This document shows positions 28,697 to 37,653 of a DNA stretch of 64,000 nt, piece by piece. The notes beneath the pieces were generated by a model, which was not told the origin of the DNA, did not search any database, and was given only the letters and a program-made list of their open reading frames with translations. Location of the stretch: the NCBI GenBank assembly GCA_030430535.1, contig JAUIKY010000004.1, forward strand, positions 62,001-126,000. Direction: 5' to 3'. Each line of letters begins with the position of its first letter. Within the stretch, counting starts at the first letter, position 1. A program made the position numbers and the translations under genes. The DNA is from Bacteroidia bacterium (GTDB lineage: Bacteria > Bacteroidota > Bacteroidia > Flavobacteriales > Flavobacteriaceae).

Positions 28697-29497
28697 TTAT
28701 AGTTCTAAAATTTCAATATTTTTAAATTCTATGGGGTGGCTTTCGCTTTGTAAAGAAATGTAGCCACCCTTTACCGGTGTGCCTTCTTTAAAAGAGGTAT
28801 TAAAATCGCCGCCATAAACGGGTTTTGTGTATGACAGAACAACGGTGCCGTTTATTTTATGGTTTATTAACGAGTCGCTGTAAACTTCAACTTCGGCAGT
28901 AACCCATTGGTCGCCATAATAAGTTTCCGAAGAGGAGGATGTGCAATGCGCCGTTGTAAGTTTTTTGTTTAGGTGAACATGTGTACCGGGAGTACACAAA
29001 TTACCCGTTGGGCGTGCAACGCCATCTTCAATTCCGCCCAACAACTGGACTTCGAGTGAAACCGGGAAGGATTGATCCAATTCCATGCTTTCCGGAGATT
29101 GGCAATGAATCATGATGCCACTGTTTTTTTTGGCCCAGGCTTCGCCACCGTTTGCTTGGTTGCCCGTAAATCTGTACTTGAGCCTTAATTTGTAATTGGA
29201 AAAAGGGATCTTGTAAAATAAGTGTCCAAACTGGTTGGTAAACGTCTCGTAGTTTTCGTATGATACTTTTATCGCACCGTTTTCTACTTTAAATGTGTTG
29301 TTGTAATTTTCGTTTAGGGGGTAGCCGCTTATTTTGGGTATCCATCCATCAAAATTTTTTCCGTTGAACAGTGACTGCCATGTTTCTGTTTTTTTTGAAA
29401 CGGAAACAGTTTCATCAGTCTTTTTTTCTTTCGTTTTACATCCTGTGTAAAATGCGAGGAATAAACAAAAAAATAGGGGTTTTAAGTAGTGTTTCAT
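28697..29497 (-). CDS. DUF1080 lipoprotein, 3-keto-disaccharide hydrolase-like (first copy)
   Basis: 266 residues. Lipobox YTGC (Cys20). The DUF1080 (PF06439) fold begins with SLFNGKNFDGWIPK and ends with YISLQSESHPIEFKNIEIL, a jelly-roll related to concanavalin-like glycosidases. Characterised members cleave glycosides whose sugar has first been oxidised at C3, so a lyase or hydrolase acting on 3-keto-glycosides is the inferred role. It is the last gene of the minus-strand operon after the GMC dehydrogenase and its small subunit, one base from the latter. Confidence 0.85.
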   Translation of the reverse strand: MKHYLKPLFFCLFLAFYTGCKTKEKKTDETVSVSKKTETWQSLFNGKNFDGWIPKISGYPLNENYNNTFKVENGAIKVSYENYETFTNQFGHLFYKIPFSNYKLRLKYRFTGNQANGGEAWAKKNSGIMIHCQSPESMELDQSFPVSLEVQLLGGIEDGVARPTGNLCTPGTHVHLNKKLTTAHCTSSSSETYYGDQWVTAEVEVYSDSLINHKINGTVVLSYTKPVYGGDFNTSFKEGTPVKGGYISLQSESHPIEFKNIEILEL

Positions 29498-29498
29498 T

Positions 29499-30098
29499 TT
29501 ATAGGGAATAAGATTTTCCGCCCGTTAGGTTATTAATATTTCCGCAAAAGTACTGTGTGGGTACAGGGTCGTAAGCCAGTACGTTTTCGCCTATGCTTTC
29601 GGTGTTTAGAAAGGCATTTATGGCCATCCATTTCAAATGGTTTAAAAATTCCGACTTGGTGAACCCGAATGCTTTAGGGGTGGCCTCCCTTTCCTCGTCA
29701 ATATAACCAGTAATGGGCATGTATTGGTCTAAATATAATTTATAGGTTGCTTCGGTAACATCCTCGATTGGCGTGTCAGGATGGGGTTTCAATTGCGTAA
29801 CCATATTGGCAAAAGCCGTTTTAACGTACTCTTGATCTTCAGTGAGAAGTATTTCGTTAAAATATTTATCGATAAATTCGGGAACATTTAATTCTGTTGC
29901 CGATGGTAAGTGGTCTGTTTTGGGTAAAATGATGTCCACCAATTTTTGCAGCACAATACCTTGGTCTGCACTTAGGAATTCTGGGGTCCAGATTTTAGTA
30001 TTGCTGGTGCAGCTCTGCAATAAGCTTGTTATTGTTGGGCTTGCAACAAATAATCCTGTGGCCAGTCCGAGATTTTTTAAAGCTTCTCTTCGTTTCAT
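29499..30098 (-). CDS. Gluconate 2-dehydrogenase subunit 3 family protein
   Basis: 199 residues. The N-terminus MKRREALKNLGLATGLFVAS is a Tat-type signal (RREALK then a hydrophobic stretch). The rest matches the small subunit family of membrane/periplasmic GMC dehydrogenases (LSADQGIVLQKLVDIILPKTDHLPSA; WMAINAFLNTESIGENVLAYDP, in pieces). Such subunits form a complex with the large GMC flavoprotein and carry the export signal for both, which fits here because the neighbouring GMC protein has no signal of its own. Nine bases separate the two genes. Confidence 0.88.
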   Translation of the reverse strand: MKRREALKNLGLATGLFVASPTITSLLQSCTSNTKIWTPEFLSADQGIVLQKLVDIILPKTDHLPSATELNVPEFIDKYFNEILLTEDQEYVKTAFANMVTQLKPHPDTPIEDVTEATYKLYLDQYMPITGYIDEEREATPKAFGFTKSEFLNHLKWMAINAFLNTESIGENVLAYDPVPTQYFCGNINNLTGGKSYSL

Positions 30099-30107
30099 AA
30101 CTGCATA

Positions 30108-31826
30108 TTAAAAGTTGTTTTTCTTAATTTCTTGGGCGGCATGGTTTGCTGCCCTAGCGGTAAATGCCATATAAGTTAATGAAGGGTTTTGGCAACCTGC
30201 AGAGGTCATAAAAGCACCATCGGTAACATATACGTTTTTACAGGCGTGTACTTGATTGTATTGGTTTAAAACCGATGTTTTGGGGTTTCTGCCCATTCTT
30301 GCTGTTCCCATTTCATGAATGCCAAGCCCCAAAGCCTGTCCTTCAGGGTTATCGTAGCCCTTAACGTCTGAGAAGCCAGCGGCTTCAAGCATTTTTACGG
30401 CCTGTTCCTGCATATCCTTACGCATGGCCCATTCATTTTCGCCAAACGCAGCATCAAAGGTTACGGTGGGCAGCCCCCATTGGTCCAGTTTTTTATAGTC
30501 TAAATACATTTTGTTATTGTGATTGGGTAAAACTTCACCAAAGGCAAGCAGGTTAATACGCCATTCGCCTGGCTTTAAAATGGCTTCTTTTAGTTCGGTG
30601 CCATATTTTAGTTCGGCGACCAATTCTGAAGTTTTAGATCTACTGGCTCCCCCTTGGTAGCCATAACCGCGTTTGAATTCCTTAACATTGGTACGCCCCC
30701 CAAGATTTCTGAACCTCGGGATGTAAATACCATTGGGTCTTCGGCCTTTGTTTATTTTGTCGCTAAAACCGTCGGCTTTGGCAGATGCGCCAACATGAAA
30801 ATGATGATCCATGATATTGTGTCCCAATTCTCCGCTGTCATTGCCTAGGCCATTTGGAAAACGTTCCGATTTCGATTGTAGTAAAATGGATGCTGATGCT
30901 ATGGCCGAGGCGCATAGGAAAATGACTTTGGCCGTAAACTCTAATACCTCTTTGGTTTCAGAATCGATTACTTTTACTCCGGTAGCTTTTTTTGTGTTGT
31001 CGTCATAAATAATTTCGTGTACTATAGAGTTTGGTCTTAGCGTCATGTTGCCTGTGGCTTCGGCGACAGGTAGAGTAGATGAAACACTGCTAAAGTATGC
31101 GCCGTAAGGGCAACCACGACTACACCGACTTCTGTACTGGCATGAACTTCGTCCGAAACCAGGTTTTGTGCCTTCCGATAGGTTTGCTGTTCGTCCAATA
31201 GTTAAAAGCCTGCCGTCGTTGAAGTTCTCAGAAATTTTTGCTTTTAGCTTTTCTTCAACGCAATTAAGGTTCATGGGTTTTAAAAATTTACCGTCGGGCA
31301 ATTGTTTTAAACCCAGATTTTCTCCACTTACGCCTATAAACTCTTCTACTTTGTCGTACCATGGCGCAATGTCTTTGTAACGCACGGGCCAATCAACCGC
31401 AATGCCTTCCTTTTTGTTGGCTTCAAAATCGATATCGCTTAACCTATAACTTTGCCGGCCCCAAGTAATGGAACGCCCGCCAACATGGTAGCCGCGTATC
31501 CAGTCGAAGCGTTTGTCTTCATTATAAGGATGTATAAGGTCGTCAACAAAAAAATGTCCGTGTTCCTGGTTAACGGCATAACCGGTTCTGTGCTGTTTGC
31601 TTTTACGAATTTTGGTGTCTCTTGACGGTGCTCCGCCATTGGGAAAATCCCACGGATCCATATGCGCTGTGGGGTAATCTTCAATATGTTTTATCATTCT
31701 GCCGCGTTCAAGAACCAAGGTTTTTAAACCGTTTTCACAAAGCTCTTTGGCTGCCCATCCTCCAGAAATGCCAGTGCCCACCACAATGGCATCGTAAGCA
31801 TTTGTTTGGTTGCTTTTTTTATTCAT
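30108..31826 (-). CDS. GMC-family flavoprotein dehydrogenase (likely glycoside 3-dehydrogenase)
   Basis: 572 residues. FAD-binding motif DAIVVGTGISGGWAAKEL (G17, G19, G22) and the C-terminal GIHEMGTARMG and GCQNPSLTYMAFTARAA blocks hold the active-site His and Asn of the GMC family. No signal peptide. Paired with the subunit-3 gene and two DUF1080 genes it resembles glucoside 3-dehydrogenase large subunits that oxidise the C3 hydroxyl of sugars; the substrate is inferred from context only. First gene of the minus-strand operon, divergent from 32030 across a 36-bp palindrome. Confidence 0.87.
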   Translation of the reverse strand: MNKKSNQTNAYDAIVVGTGISGGWAAKELCENGLKTLVLERGRMIKHIEDYPTAHMDPWDFPNGGAPSRDTKIRKSKQHRTGYAVNQEHGHFFVDDLIHPYNEDKRFDWIRGYHVGGRSITWGRQSYRLSDIDFEANKKEGIAVDWPVRYKDIAPWYDKVEEFIGVSGENLGLKQLPDGKFLKPMNLNCVEEKLKAKISENFNDGRLLTIGRTANLSEGTKPGFGRSSCQYRSRCSRGCPYGAYFSSVSSTLPVAEATGNMTLRPNSIVHEIIYDDNTKKATGVKVIDSETKEVLEFTAKVIFLCASAIASASILLQSKSERFPNGLGNDSGELGHNIMDHHFHVGASAKADGFSDKINKGRRPNGIYIPRFRNLGGRTNVKEFKRGYGYQGGASRSKTSELVAELKYGTELKEAILKPGEWRINLLAFGEVLPNHNNKMYLDYKKLDQWGLPTVTFDAAFGENEWAMRKDMQEQAVKMLEAAGFSDVKGYDNPEGQALGLGIHEMGTARMGRNPKTSVLNQYNQVHACKNVYVTDGAFMTSAGCQNPSLTYMAFTARAANHAAQEIKKNNF

Positions 31827-31871
31827 CTTTAATTGTTTTTGCGACGAAATTTAATAAGTGTTCATTTTTTG

Positions 31872-31907
31872 CCTTAAAATAATTAAATATATTTAATTAT
31901 TTTAAGG
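31872..31907. promoter_or_regulatory. Perfect 36-bp palindrome in the divergent sugar-locus promoter region
   Basis: CCTTAAAATAATTAAATA is followed immediately by its exact reverse complement, with no loop. It lies 45 bases upstream of the GMC start and 122 bases upstream of the TIM-barrel gene at 32030. It may be an operator bound by a dimer or tetramer controlling both operons; a hairpin or cruciform role is also possible. No T-tract follows and neither operon encodes a regulator. Confidence 0.6.
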
Positions 31908-32029
31908 TTGTTTTGTTGGTGAAAGTTGTGAAACGAAGTTGGTGCTGATTATCGGAGGAAAAATCCTTTTAAAACTGAAAATTTAATACATTGATGCACA
32001 ATTCAAGAATTTAGAACCTTATATTATAT

Positions 32030-33004
32030 ATGCGCTACTTAAAATTTATTCCCTTTTTGGTTTTTGTTGTTTTTTTAACGGTTTTGTCTTGTAAGGAAAA
32101 AACAGAAAGCCAAGCGGCCGAACAAACCGATAATGTACAAAAGGCCAACAATTCTCTGTTTTTTAAATTATCGCTTGCGCAATGGTCGTTGCACAGAACT
32201 TTTAATGAAGACGGCGTGACTCCTTTTAAATTTGCAGAAATGGCCAAAAATATGGGGTTTGAAGGAGTGGAGTACGTAAATACACTTTATGCCGAACAAA
32301 TTAAATTAATGGGTTTCGACAACGTCATCGATTCATTGAAAGTGTTGAGCGCAGAGCAAGGTATAGAAAATGTATTGATTATGGTTGATGCTGAAGGCGA
32401 CCTTGCCGATCCTGATGCGAACCTTCGGAAAGTTGCCGTAGAAAACCATAAAAAATGGATTGATGCTGCAAGTAAATTAGGCTGCCACTCCATTAGGGTT
32501 AATACTTTTGGAACGAACGAGCCCGAGGTTTGGTTGTCTGCCGTTGTAGATGGGCTTACCCAACTGGCAAATTACGCGGCTACAAAAAATATAAATGTTT
32601 TATGTGAAAACCATGGTTGGTTATCGTCCAACGCTCCCGTTTTAATGCAGGCCATAAAAAAGGTAAACATGGAAAATTGCGGAACCCTGCCCGATTTTGG
32701 CAATTGGTGCATCAAGAGAAAAAAAGGAGAGCAGTGGGGCGAATGCGAAGAGGTGTTTCACGACAAGTATCAAGGTATTGAAATGATGCTTCCCGAGGCA
32801 AAGGCTGTTAGTGCCAAATCTTATAATTTTGATGAACAGGGTCACGAAACAACCCTAGATTATTCCAGGATTTTAAAATTGGTTAAAGCATCGGGTTACA
32901 ATGGTTTTATAGGGGTAGAATACGAAGGAAAGCGTTTAAGCGAAAAGGAAGGCATTTTGGCCACAAAAGCTTTGCTGTTAAAATCGGCAGAAGCCATTAA
33001 GTGA
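32030..33004 (+). CDS. Sugar phosphate isomerase/epimerase-like TIM-barrel lipoprotein
   Basis: 324 residues. Lipobox VLSC with Cys21. The remainder is an AP-endonuclease-2-type TIM barrel (PF01261): LSLAQWSLHRTFNEDGVTPF, MAKNMGFEGVEYV, NVLCENHGWLSSN, DFGNWCI and the terminal GFIGVEYEGKRLSEKEG. Because it is a lipoprotein it works in the periplasm, unlike the cytoplasmic copy at 35415. It probably isomerises or cleaves a keto-sugar. First gene of the plus-strand operon; the MFS gene follows in 21 bases. Confidence 0.83.
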   Translation: MRYLKFIPFLVFVVFLTVLSCKEKTESQAAEQTDNVQKANNSLFFKLSLAQWSLHRTFNEDGVTPFKFAEMAKNMGFEGVEYVNTLYAEQIKLMGFDNVIDSLKVLSAEQGIENVLIMVDAEGDLADPDANLRKVAVENHKKWIDAASKLGCHSIRVNTFGTNEPEVWLSAVVDGLTQLANYAATKNINVLCENHGWLSSNAPVLMQAIKKVNMENCGTLPDFGNWCIKRKKGEQWGECEEVFHDKYQGIEMMLPEAKAVSAKSYNFDEQGHETTLDYSRILKLVKASGYNGFIGVEYEGKRLSEKEGILATKALLLKSAEAIK

Positions 33005-33025
33005 TAAAATTTTAAACTAGCCAAA

Positions 33026-34258
33026 ATGATGAAAAAATCAATTCAATTTCAATTGTCGTTAATGATGTTCCTCGAATTTTTTATTTGGGGCGGGTGGTTC
33101 GTAACACTGGGGTCGTTTTTGGGAAACAATTTAAGTGCTTCGGGGGCCGAAACCGCAATGGCTTTTTCTACGCAATCTTGGGGAGCCATAATAGCGCCTT
33201 TTGTTATTGGGTTGATTGCCGACCGTTTTTTTAACGCTGAAAAAATCTTAGGGATATTGCACCTAATAGGTGCGTTTTTAATGTACCAAATGTCGAAAGC
33301 TGATCACTTTTCATTGTTCTATCCTTATGTTTTGGCATACATGGTGGCATACATGCCCACCTTGGCATTGGTAAATTCGGTATCCTTTCATCAAATGAAC
33401 GACCCTGCAAAACAATTTCCCATGGTACGTGTTTTTGGAACCATTGGCTGGGTTGTAGCCGGTCTCACCATTAGTTTGGTGTTTAAATGGGATTCTATTG
33501 AAAACATTGGGAAAGGCATGTTGTCTAACACATTTGTAATGGTAGCTGTGGCATCGGCCATTTTGGGACTTTTTAGTTTTGTACTGCCAAAAACACCACC
33601 CAGTATTTCAAAAGGAGAAAAAGTAACGATTAAGAATATTTTAGGGCTGGAAGCGTTAAAATTATTGAAAGACCGGAATTTTTTGGTGTTCTTTTTGGCT
33701 TCGGTGCTTATATGTATTCCATTGGCCTTTTACTATCAAAATATTAGTCCGTTCCTCACAGAATACAAGGTTGAAAATTCCACTGCATGGGCTTCCCTGG
33801 GGCAAGTGTCCGAAATTGGGTTCATGCTCCTGTTGCCATTTTTCTTCAAAAAATATGGTTTTAAAAAAACGATTTTATTAGGCATGTCGGCATGGGGAAT
33901 TCGCTATATTTTGTTTGCTTACGGGAATGCTGGCGACCTGTTTTTTATGTTGGTGCTCGGTATTGCGCTGCACGGTATTTGTTACGATTTCTTTTTCGTT
34001 TCTGGACAGATTTATACCGATTCGAAAGCAGGCGGAAAAGCCAAAAGCGCAGCACAAGGGCTTATTGCCTTAGCTACTTATGGCGTTGGTATGCTGGTAG
34101 GGTTTTGGGTGGCAGGACAAATAGTCGATCAGAATAAACTGCTGGATGGTACGCACAATTGGGGCGATGTTTGGGTGTTTCCGGCGCTGTTTGCATTTGC
34201 AGTTTTTGTATTGTTTGCCGTAGTGTTTAAAAATGAAAAAGTAGAATATAAAGCATAA
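33026..34258 (+). CDS. MFS transporter of the nucleoside:H+ symporter (NupG-like) family
   Basis: 410 residues, about 12 membrane helices. MMFLEFFIWGGWFVTLGSFLG at the N-terminus is the hallmark of PF03825 permeases, and VRVFGTIGWVVAGLTI follows. In this locus the substrate is more likely a sugar or keto-sugar product than a nucleoside; family members beside Gfo/Idh and TIM-barrel genes are common in Bacteroidota. One base separates it from the next gene, so the two are probably translated in a coupled way. Confidence 0.82.
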   Translation: MMKKSIQFQLSLMMFLEFFIWGGWFVTLGSFLGNNLSASGAETAMAFSTQSWGAIIAPFVIGLIADRFFNAEKILGILHLIGAFLMYQMSKADHFSLFYPYVLAYMVAYMPTLALVNSVSFHQMNDPAKQFPMVRVFGTIGWVVAGLTISLVFKWDSIENIGKGMLSNTFVMVAVASAILGLFSFVLPKTPPSISKGEKVTIKNILGLEALKLLKDRNFLVFFLASVLICIPLAFYYQNISPFLTEYKVENSTAWASLGQVSEIGFMLLLPFFFKKYGFKKTILLGMSAWGIRYILFAYGNAGDLFFMLVLGIALHGICYDFFFVSGQIYTDSKAGGKAKSAAQGLIALATYGVGMLVGFWVAGQIVDQNKLLDGTHNWGDVWVFPALFAFAVFVLFAVVFKNEKVEYKA

Positions 34259-34259
34259 A

Positions 34260-35408
34260 ATGTTTTTTATGGGAAAGAAAATAAAATTGGGTGTTCTAGG
34301 TGGGGGTAAAAATTCACTCATCGGTGTTTTGCATAGAGTCGCATCTACCATGAACGACAGCTATGAAGTTGTTGGAGGTGTTTTTAATTCAAAATGGGAT
34401 GATAATTTAAGTTTTTCTGAAAACATTGGGCTTCCCCCCAATCGGGTCTATAAAGATATTGATGCCTTAATTAGCGCTGAACTCAAGCTTCCAGAGGCAG
34501 AAAGAATGCAGGCAGTTTCTATACTTACGCCAAATTATTTGCATTATGAGATGACAAAAAAGCTGTTGGAAAATGGATTTCATGTTATTTGTGAAAAACC
34601 GTTTACCACCACCTACCAAGAGGCAAAAACGCTATATGATACCTTAAAAAAATCGAAAAAGGCATTGGGTATAACCTATACTTATACGGGCTACCCAATG
34701 GTTAGGCAAATGCGCGAAATGATTTTAAAAGGAGCTATTGGGAAAATCCAAAAAGTAGATGCGCAGTATTATCAAGGTTGGATAAACTCCATTATACACG
34801 ACCCTGAAAAGCGGACGTCCACTTGGCGATTAAACCCTGAAAAATCTGGAATAAGCTGCTGTATTGGCGATATAGGAACCCATGCGTTCAATATGATTGA
34901 GTATGTATCGGGATTAAAAATTGAATCGATATTGGCCGATCTAAATCATTTGTACCCCGACAACAAAATGGATATTGACGGCACGGTGTTACTGCGCTGT
35001 ACCAATAATACTAAAGGGGTGCTGCGTGCGAGCCAAATTGCTACCGGAGAGGAAAACAATCTTTCAGTAAAAATTTACGGAGATAAAGCAGGGATTAAAT
35101 GGGAGCAGGAAAATCCAAATTATCTTTATTTCATGGAAGAAGGTAAGCCGCTACAAGTGCTCAAACCGGGGCATCAATATAATTCAGAATTGTCTTTGGC
35201 CGGAACCAAATTGCCGCCCGGCCATCCCGAAGGGATTTTCGATGCCATGGGCAACATATATCATGGTATGGCAAAGGCTATAAATAACCAGCCATACAAT
35301 AGCGGTGAATTTCCCAATATAATGGATGGTTTACGGGGAATGGATTTTATTGAAAAAGCCGTAGAGTCACATCAAAAAGGGAATATTTGGATAAATATTG
35401 AAAATTAA
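34260..35408 (+). CDS. Gfo/Idh/MocA-family oxidoreductase
   Basis: 382 residues; a second start lies three codons in (MGKKIKLGVLGGG). Rossmann domain with LGVLGGGKNSLIGVLHRVAST near the N-terminus, then the conserved CEKPFTTTYQEAK and the C-terminal substrate domain (ISCCIGDIGTHAFNMIEYVSG). These NAD(P)-dependent enzymes oxidise or reduce sugars and inositols; here a step in the return of a 3-keto sugar to the hexose pool is likely. No signal peptide, so cytoplasmic. Followed by the TIM-barrel gene in seven bases. Confidence 0.88.
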   Translation: MFFMGKKIKLGVLGGGKNSLIGVLHRVASTMNDSYEVVGGVFNSKWDDNLSFSENIGLPPNRVYKDIDALISAELKLPEAERMQAVSILTPNYLHYEMTKKLLENGFHVICEKPFTTTYQEAKTLYDTLKKSKKALGITYTYTGYPMVRQMREMILKGAIGKIQKVDAQYYQGWINSIIHDPEKRTSTWRLNPEKSGISCCIGDIGTHAFNMIEYVSGLKIESILADLNHLYPDNKMDIDGTVLLRCTNNTKGVLRASQIATGEENNLSVKIYGDKAGIKWEQENPNYLYFMEEGKPLQVLKPGHQYNSELSLAGTKLPPGHPEGIFDAMGNIYHGMAKAINNQPYNSGEFPNIMDGLRGMDFIEKAVESHQKGNIWINIEN

Positions 35409-35414
35409 AGAATT

Positions 35415-36470
35415 ATGCAAACAATAAAAGGACCCGCCGTTTTTTTAGCACAATTTGCAGGTAGCGAAGCGCCATTCAATTCATTGGATGGGATGTGCCA
35501 ATGGGCGGCAGATTTAGGCTATAAAGGCATACAAATACCAACCTGGGAAACCAGTTTAATCGATATTGAAAAAGCTGCCGAAAGCCAAACGTACTGCAAT
35601 GAGCTAAAAGGAAAAGTACAATCGTACGGATTGGAAATCACCGAACTTTCCACGCATTTGCAGGGGCAGTTGGTGGCGGTGCATCCAGCTTACGATGCCT
35701 TGTTTGATGGTTTTGCGCCCGAGCATGTAAGAGGAAATCCAAAAGCCCGAACCGAATGGGCGATAGATTTTGTTAAAAAATGTGGAACCGCCAGTGGGCG
35801 TTTGGGTTTAAAATCGCACGCCAGTTTTTCGGGGGCATTGCTTTGGCAAACGGTGTATCCGTGGCCGCAGCGACCTGCTGGATTGGTGGATTTAGGCTTT
35901 AAAGAACTGGCCAGTCGTTGGTTACCCATTTTAAATCATTTTGATGAGCATGGGGTGGATGTGTGTTACGAACTGCATCCGGGCGAAGATTTGCACGATG
36001 GTATTACTTTCGAGCGTTTTTTAGAAGCTACGAACAACCACAAACGTGCTAATATTTTATACGACCCGAGCCATTTTGTACTTCAGCAATTGGATTATTT
36101 AACGTTTATCGATTATTACCATGAGCGTATAAAATCGTTCCATGTGAAAGATGCCGAGTTCAATCCTTCCGGCAAACAGGGGGTTTATGGCGGGTATTCC
36201 GATTGGAAAGAGCGTGCTGGGCGCTTTAGAAGTCTGGGCGACGGACAAGTGGATTTTAAAGGCATTTTTGCAAAACTCACCCAATATAATTGCGATGTTT
36301 GGGCCGTTATGGAGTGGGAGTGCTGTATAAAATCTTCGGCGCAAGGTGCCAAGGAAGGTGCGCCATTTATTCAAAAGCATATTATTGAAGCTGCCGAGCG
36401 TAGTTTTGATGATTTTGCAGGCTCCAAACCAGATGAAGGCTTTTTGAAAAAAATTTTAGGTGTAAAGTAA
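35415..36470 (+). CDS. Sugar phosphate isomerase/epimerase (cytoplasmic TIM barrel)
   Basis: 351 residues, no signal peptide. PF01261-type barrel with ELSTHLQGQLVAVHPAYDALFDGFAPEHVRGNP (in pieces), CYELHPGEDLHDG, ILYDPSHFVLQQLDYL and SFHVKDAEF, the metal-ligand stretches of this family. It probably acts with the preceding Gfo/Idh enzyme on the same sugar. The end of the gene is 95 bases from the start of the last gene of the operon. Confidence 0.86.
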   Translation: MQTIKGPAVFLAQFAGSEAPFNSLDGMCQWAADLGYKGIQIPTWETSLIDIEKAAESQTYCNELKGKVQSYGLEITELSTHLQGQLVAVHPAYDALFDGFAPEHVRGNPKARTEWAIDFVKKCGTASGRLGLKSHASFSGALLWQTVYPWPQRPAGLVDLGFKELASRWLPILNHFDEHGVDVCYELHPGEDLHDGITFERFLEATNNHKRANILYDPSHFVLQQLDYLTFIDYYHERIKSFHVKDAEFNPSGKQGVYGGYSDWKERAGRFRSLGDGQVDFKGIFAKLTQYNCDVWAVMEWECCIKSSAQGAKEGAPFIQKHIIEAAERSFDDFAGSKPDEGFLKKILGVK

Positions 36471-36564
36471 ATTATGAAATGAGCCATAACAAATCTTGAT
36501 ACGCACCAAGATGGTTATTGGCGAATTACATCTGACCATTAAAAAAACAAATAATAATAAACAG

Positions 36565-37362
36565 ATGAAAAATATTTTAATTCTATTATTGGCTTTTGTC
36601 TTTGTAGTGTCTTGTAAGCACAACTCTAAAGAGGTCGAACTTGAAAAGGGAAAAGCGACAGATGCTGGCCCTGTAGAGCCAACAAAACCTGAAGATACCG
36701 AAATTTGGGAACCCAAACCTAAAGTGGTAACTATTGATGAAGAAACCGGAATCCCTTCGGATGCTATCGTACTTTTTAACGGTGAAAATTTTAATGAATG
36801 GGTGTCGGCTAAAGATTCATCTGCAGTGGACTGGATTTTGAATGCAGACAAAAGTATGACGGTTAAAGATAAGTATGGCGATATTCAAACCAAACGAGAT
36901 TTTGGTGATATCCAATTGCATATTGAATGGAAATCGCCAACAGATGTGCGTGGCAATGGCCAACATCGAGCTAACAGTGGTGTTTTTCTCCAAAACAGGT
37001 ACGAAGTTCAGGTTTTAGATAATAACGACAATGATACCTATGTAAACGGTCAGGTTGGTTCTATTTATAAGCAATCCATTCCTCTGGTTCAAGCTTCGAG
37101 TAAAACGGGCGAATGGAATGCTTACGATATGGTTTACCGTGCTCCTGTTTTTAACGAAATGGGTGAAAAAACAACACCAGCCACGATTACTGTATTGCAT
37201 AATGGAGTACTTATTCAAGACCATGTTGAAATAAAAGGAACTACTGAATTTATCGGCTGGCCAAAAAATAACCCGCATAATAAAGCACCAATAAAACTGC
37301 AGGACCACGGAGACAATAGTGGAGTGAGTTATAGGAATATTTGGGTGCGGGAATTAAATTAA
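36565..37362 (+). CDS. DUF1080 lipoprotein, 3-keto-disaccharide hydrolase-like (second copy)
   Basis: 265 residues from ATG 36565; the longer in-frame start at 36496 has no signal peptide at its N-terminus and was rejected. MKNILILLLAFVFVVSC gives a lipobox with Cys17, then an acidic linker. The DUF1080 domain starts at IVLFNGENFNEWVSAKD and includes GQHRANSGVFLQNRYEVQVLD, typical of the family. With the copy at 28697 it would handle different linkages or bond steps. Last gene of the plus-strand operon. Confidence 0.85.
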   Translation: MKNILILLLAFVFVVSCKHNSKEVELEKGKATDAGPVEPTKPEDTEIWEPKPKVVTIDEETGIPSDAIVLFNGENFNEWVSAKDSSAVDWILNADKSMTVKDKYGDIQTKRDFGDIQLHIEWKSPTDVRGNGQHRANSGVFLQNRYEVQVLDNNDNDTYVNGQVGSIYKQSIPLVQASSKTGEWNAYDMVYRAPVFNEMGEKTTPATITVLHNGVLIQDHVEIKGTTEFIGWPKNNPHNKAPIKLQDHGDNSGVSYRNIWVRELN

Positions 37363-37448
37363 AAATGAAATAATGTTAAAGCGAATTGTTTTTATGGGGC
37401 TATGGCTTATAGTGAACAATCGAATACTTTTATTTTATTAAGATAATG

Positions 37449-37478
37449 TTGTGTATTTCATAATAAGTTGTAATTTTG
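37449..37478 (+). promoter_or_regulatory. Predicted promoter of the arginine operon
   Basis: TTG (37449-37451), 19 bases, then TAATTTTG (37471-37478), an exact TAnnTTTG at ideal spacing. Transcription would start near 37485, leaving a leader of about 285 bases before the first enzyme gene. Confidence 0.65.
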
Positions 37479-37543
37479 CGCCTTATATTAACGAAAGGGG
37501 CTCACGCCGACGATTTAGAGTTAATAGTAAAGATAGTTATTCA

Positions 37544-37636
37544 GTGAAAACAGGAAACAACATATCTCCTATCTCTTCTATTCTAGCAAAAGCTGCTAGA
37601 GCTGTTGTTGTGCGTTTTCCTAAAACTCGCCCCTAA
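37544..37636 (+). CDS. Candidate arg operon leader peptide (30 codons)
   Basis: GTG start inside the transcribed leader; the peptide begins MKTGNNISPISS and ends RAVVVRFPKTRP, with three Arg codons (AGA, CGT, CGC) in its last 12 residues and the stop at 37634-37636. Upstream of the GTG the same frame continues with GSRRRFR, but that part is mostly within 60 bases of the predicted transcription start and has no good start codon. A hairpin with a T-run follows. It could couple Arg-tRNA supply to transcription. Evidence is suggestive only; no conservation test was possible. Confidence 0.45.
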   Translation: MKTGNNISPISSILAKAARAVVVRFPKTRP

Positions 37637-37653
37637 GGGGGAATCCAGTTTAA

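Noticed and set aside
37451-37543. N-terminal extension of the arg leader ORF (GSRRRFR segment)
   Set aside because: It overlaps the predicted -7 box and transcription start, so it is unlikely to be translated; only the part from 37544 was kept as a candidate.
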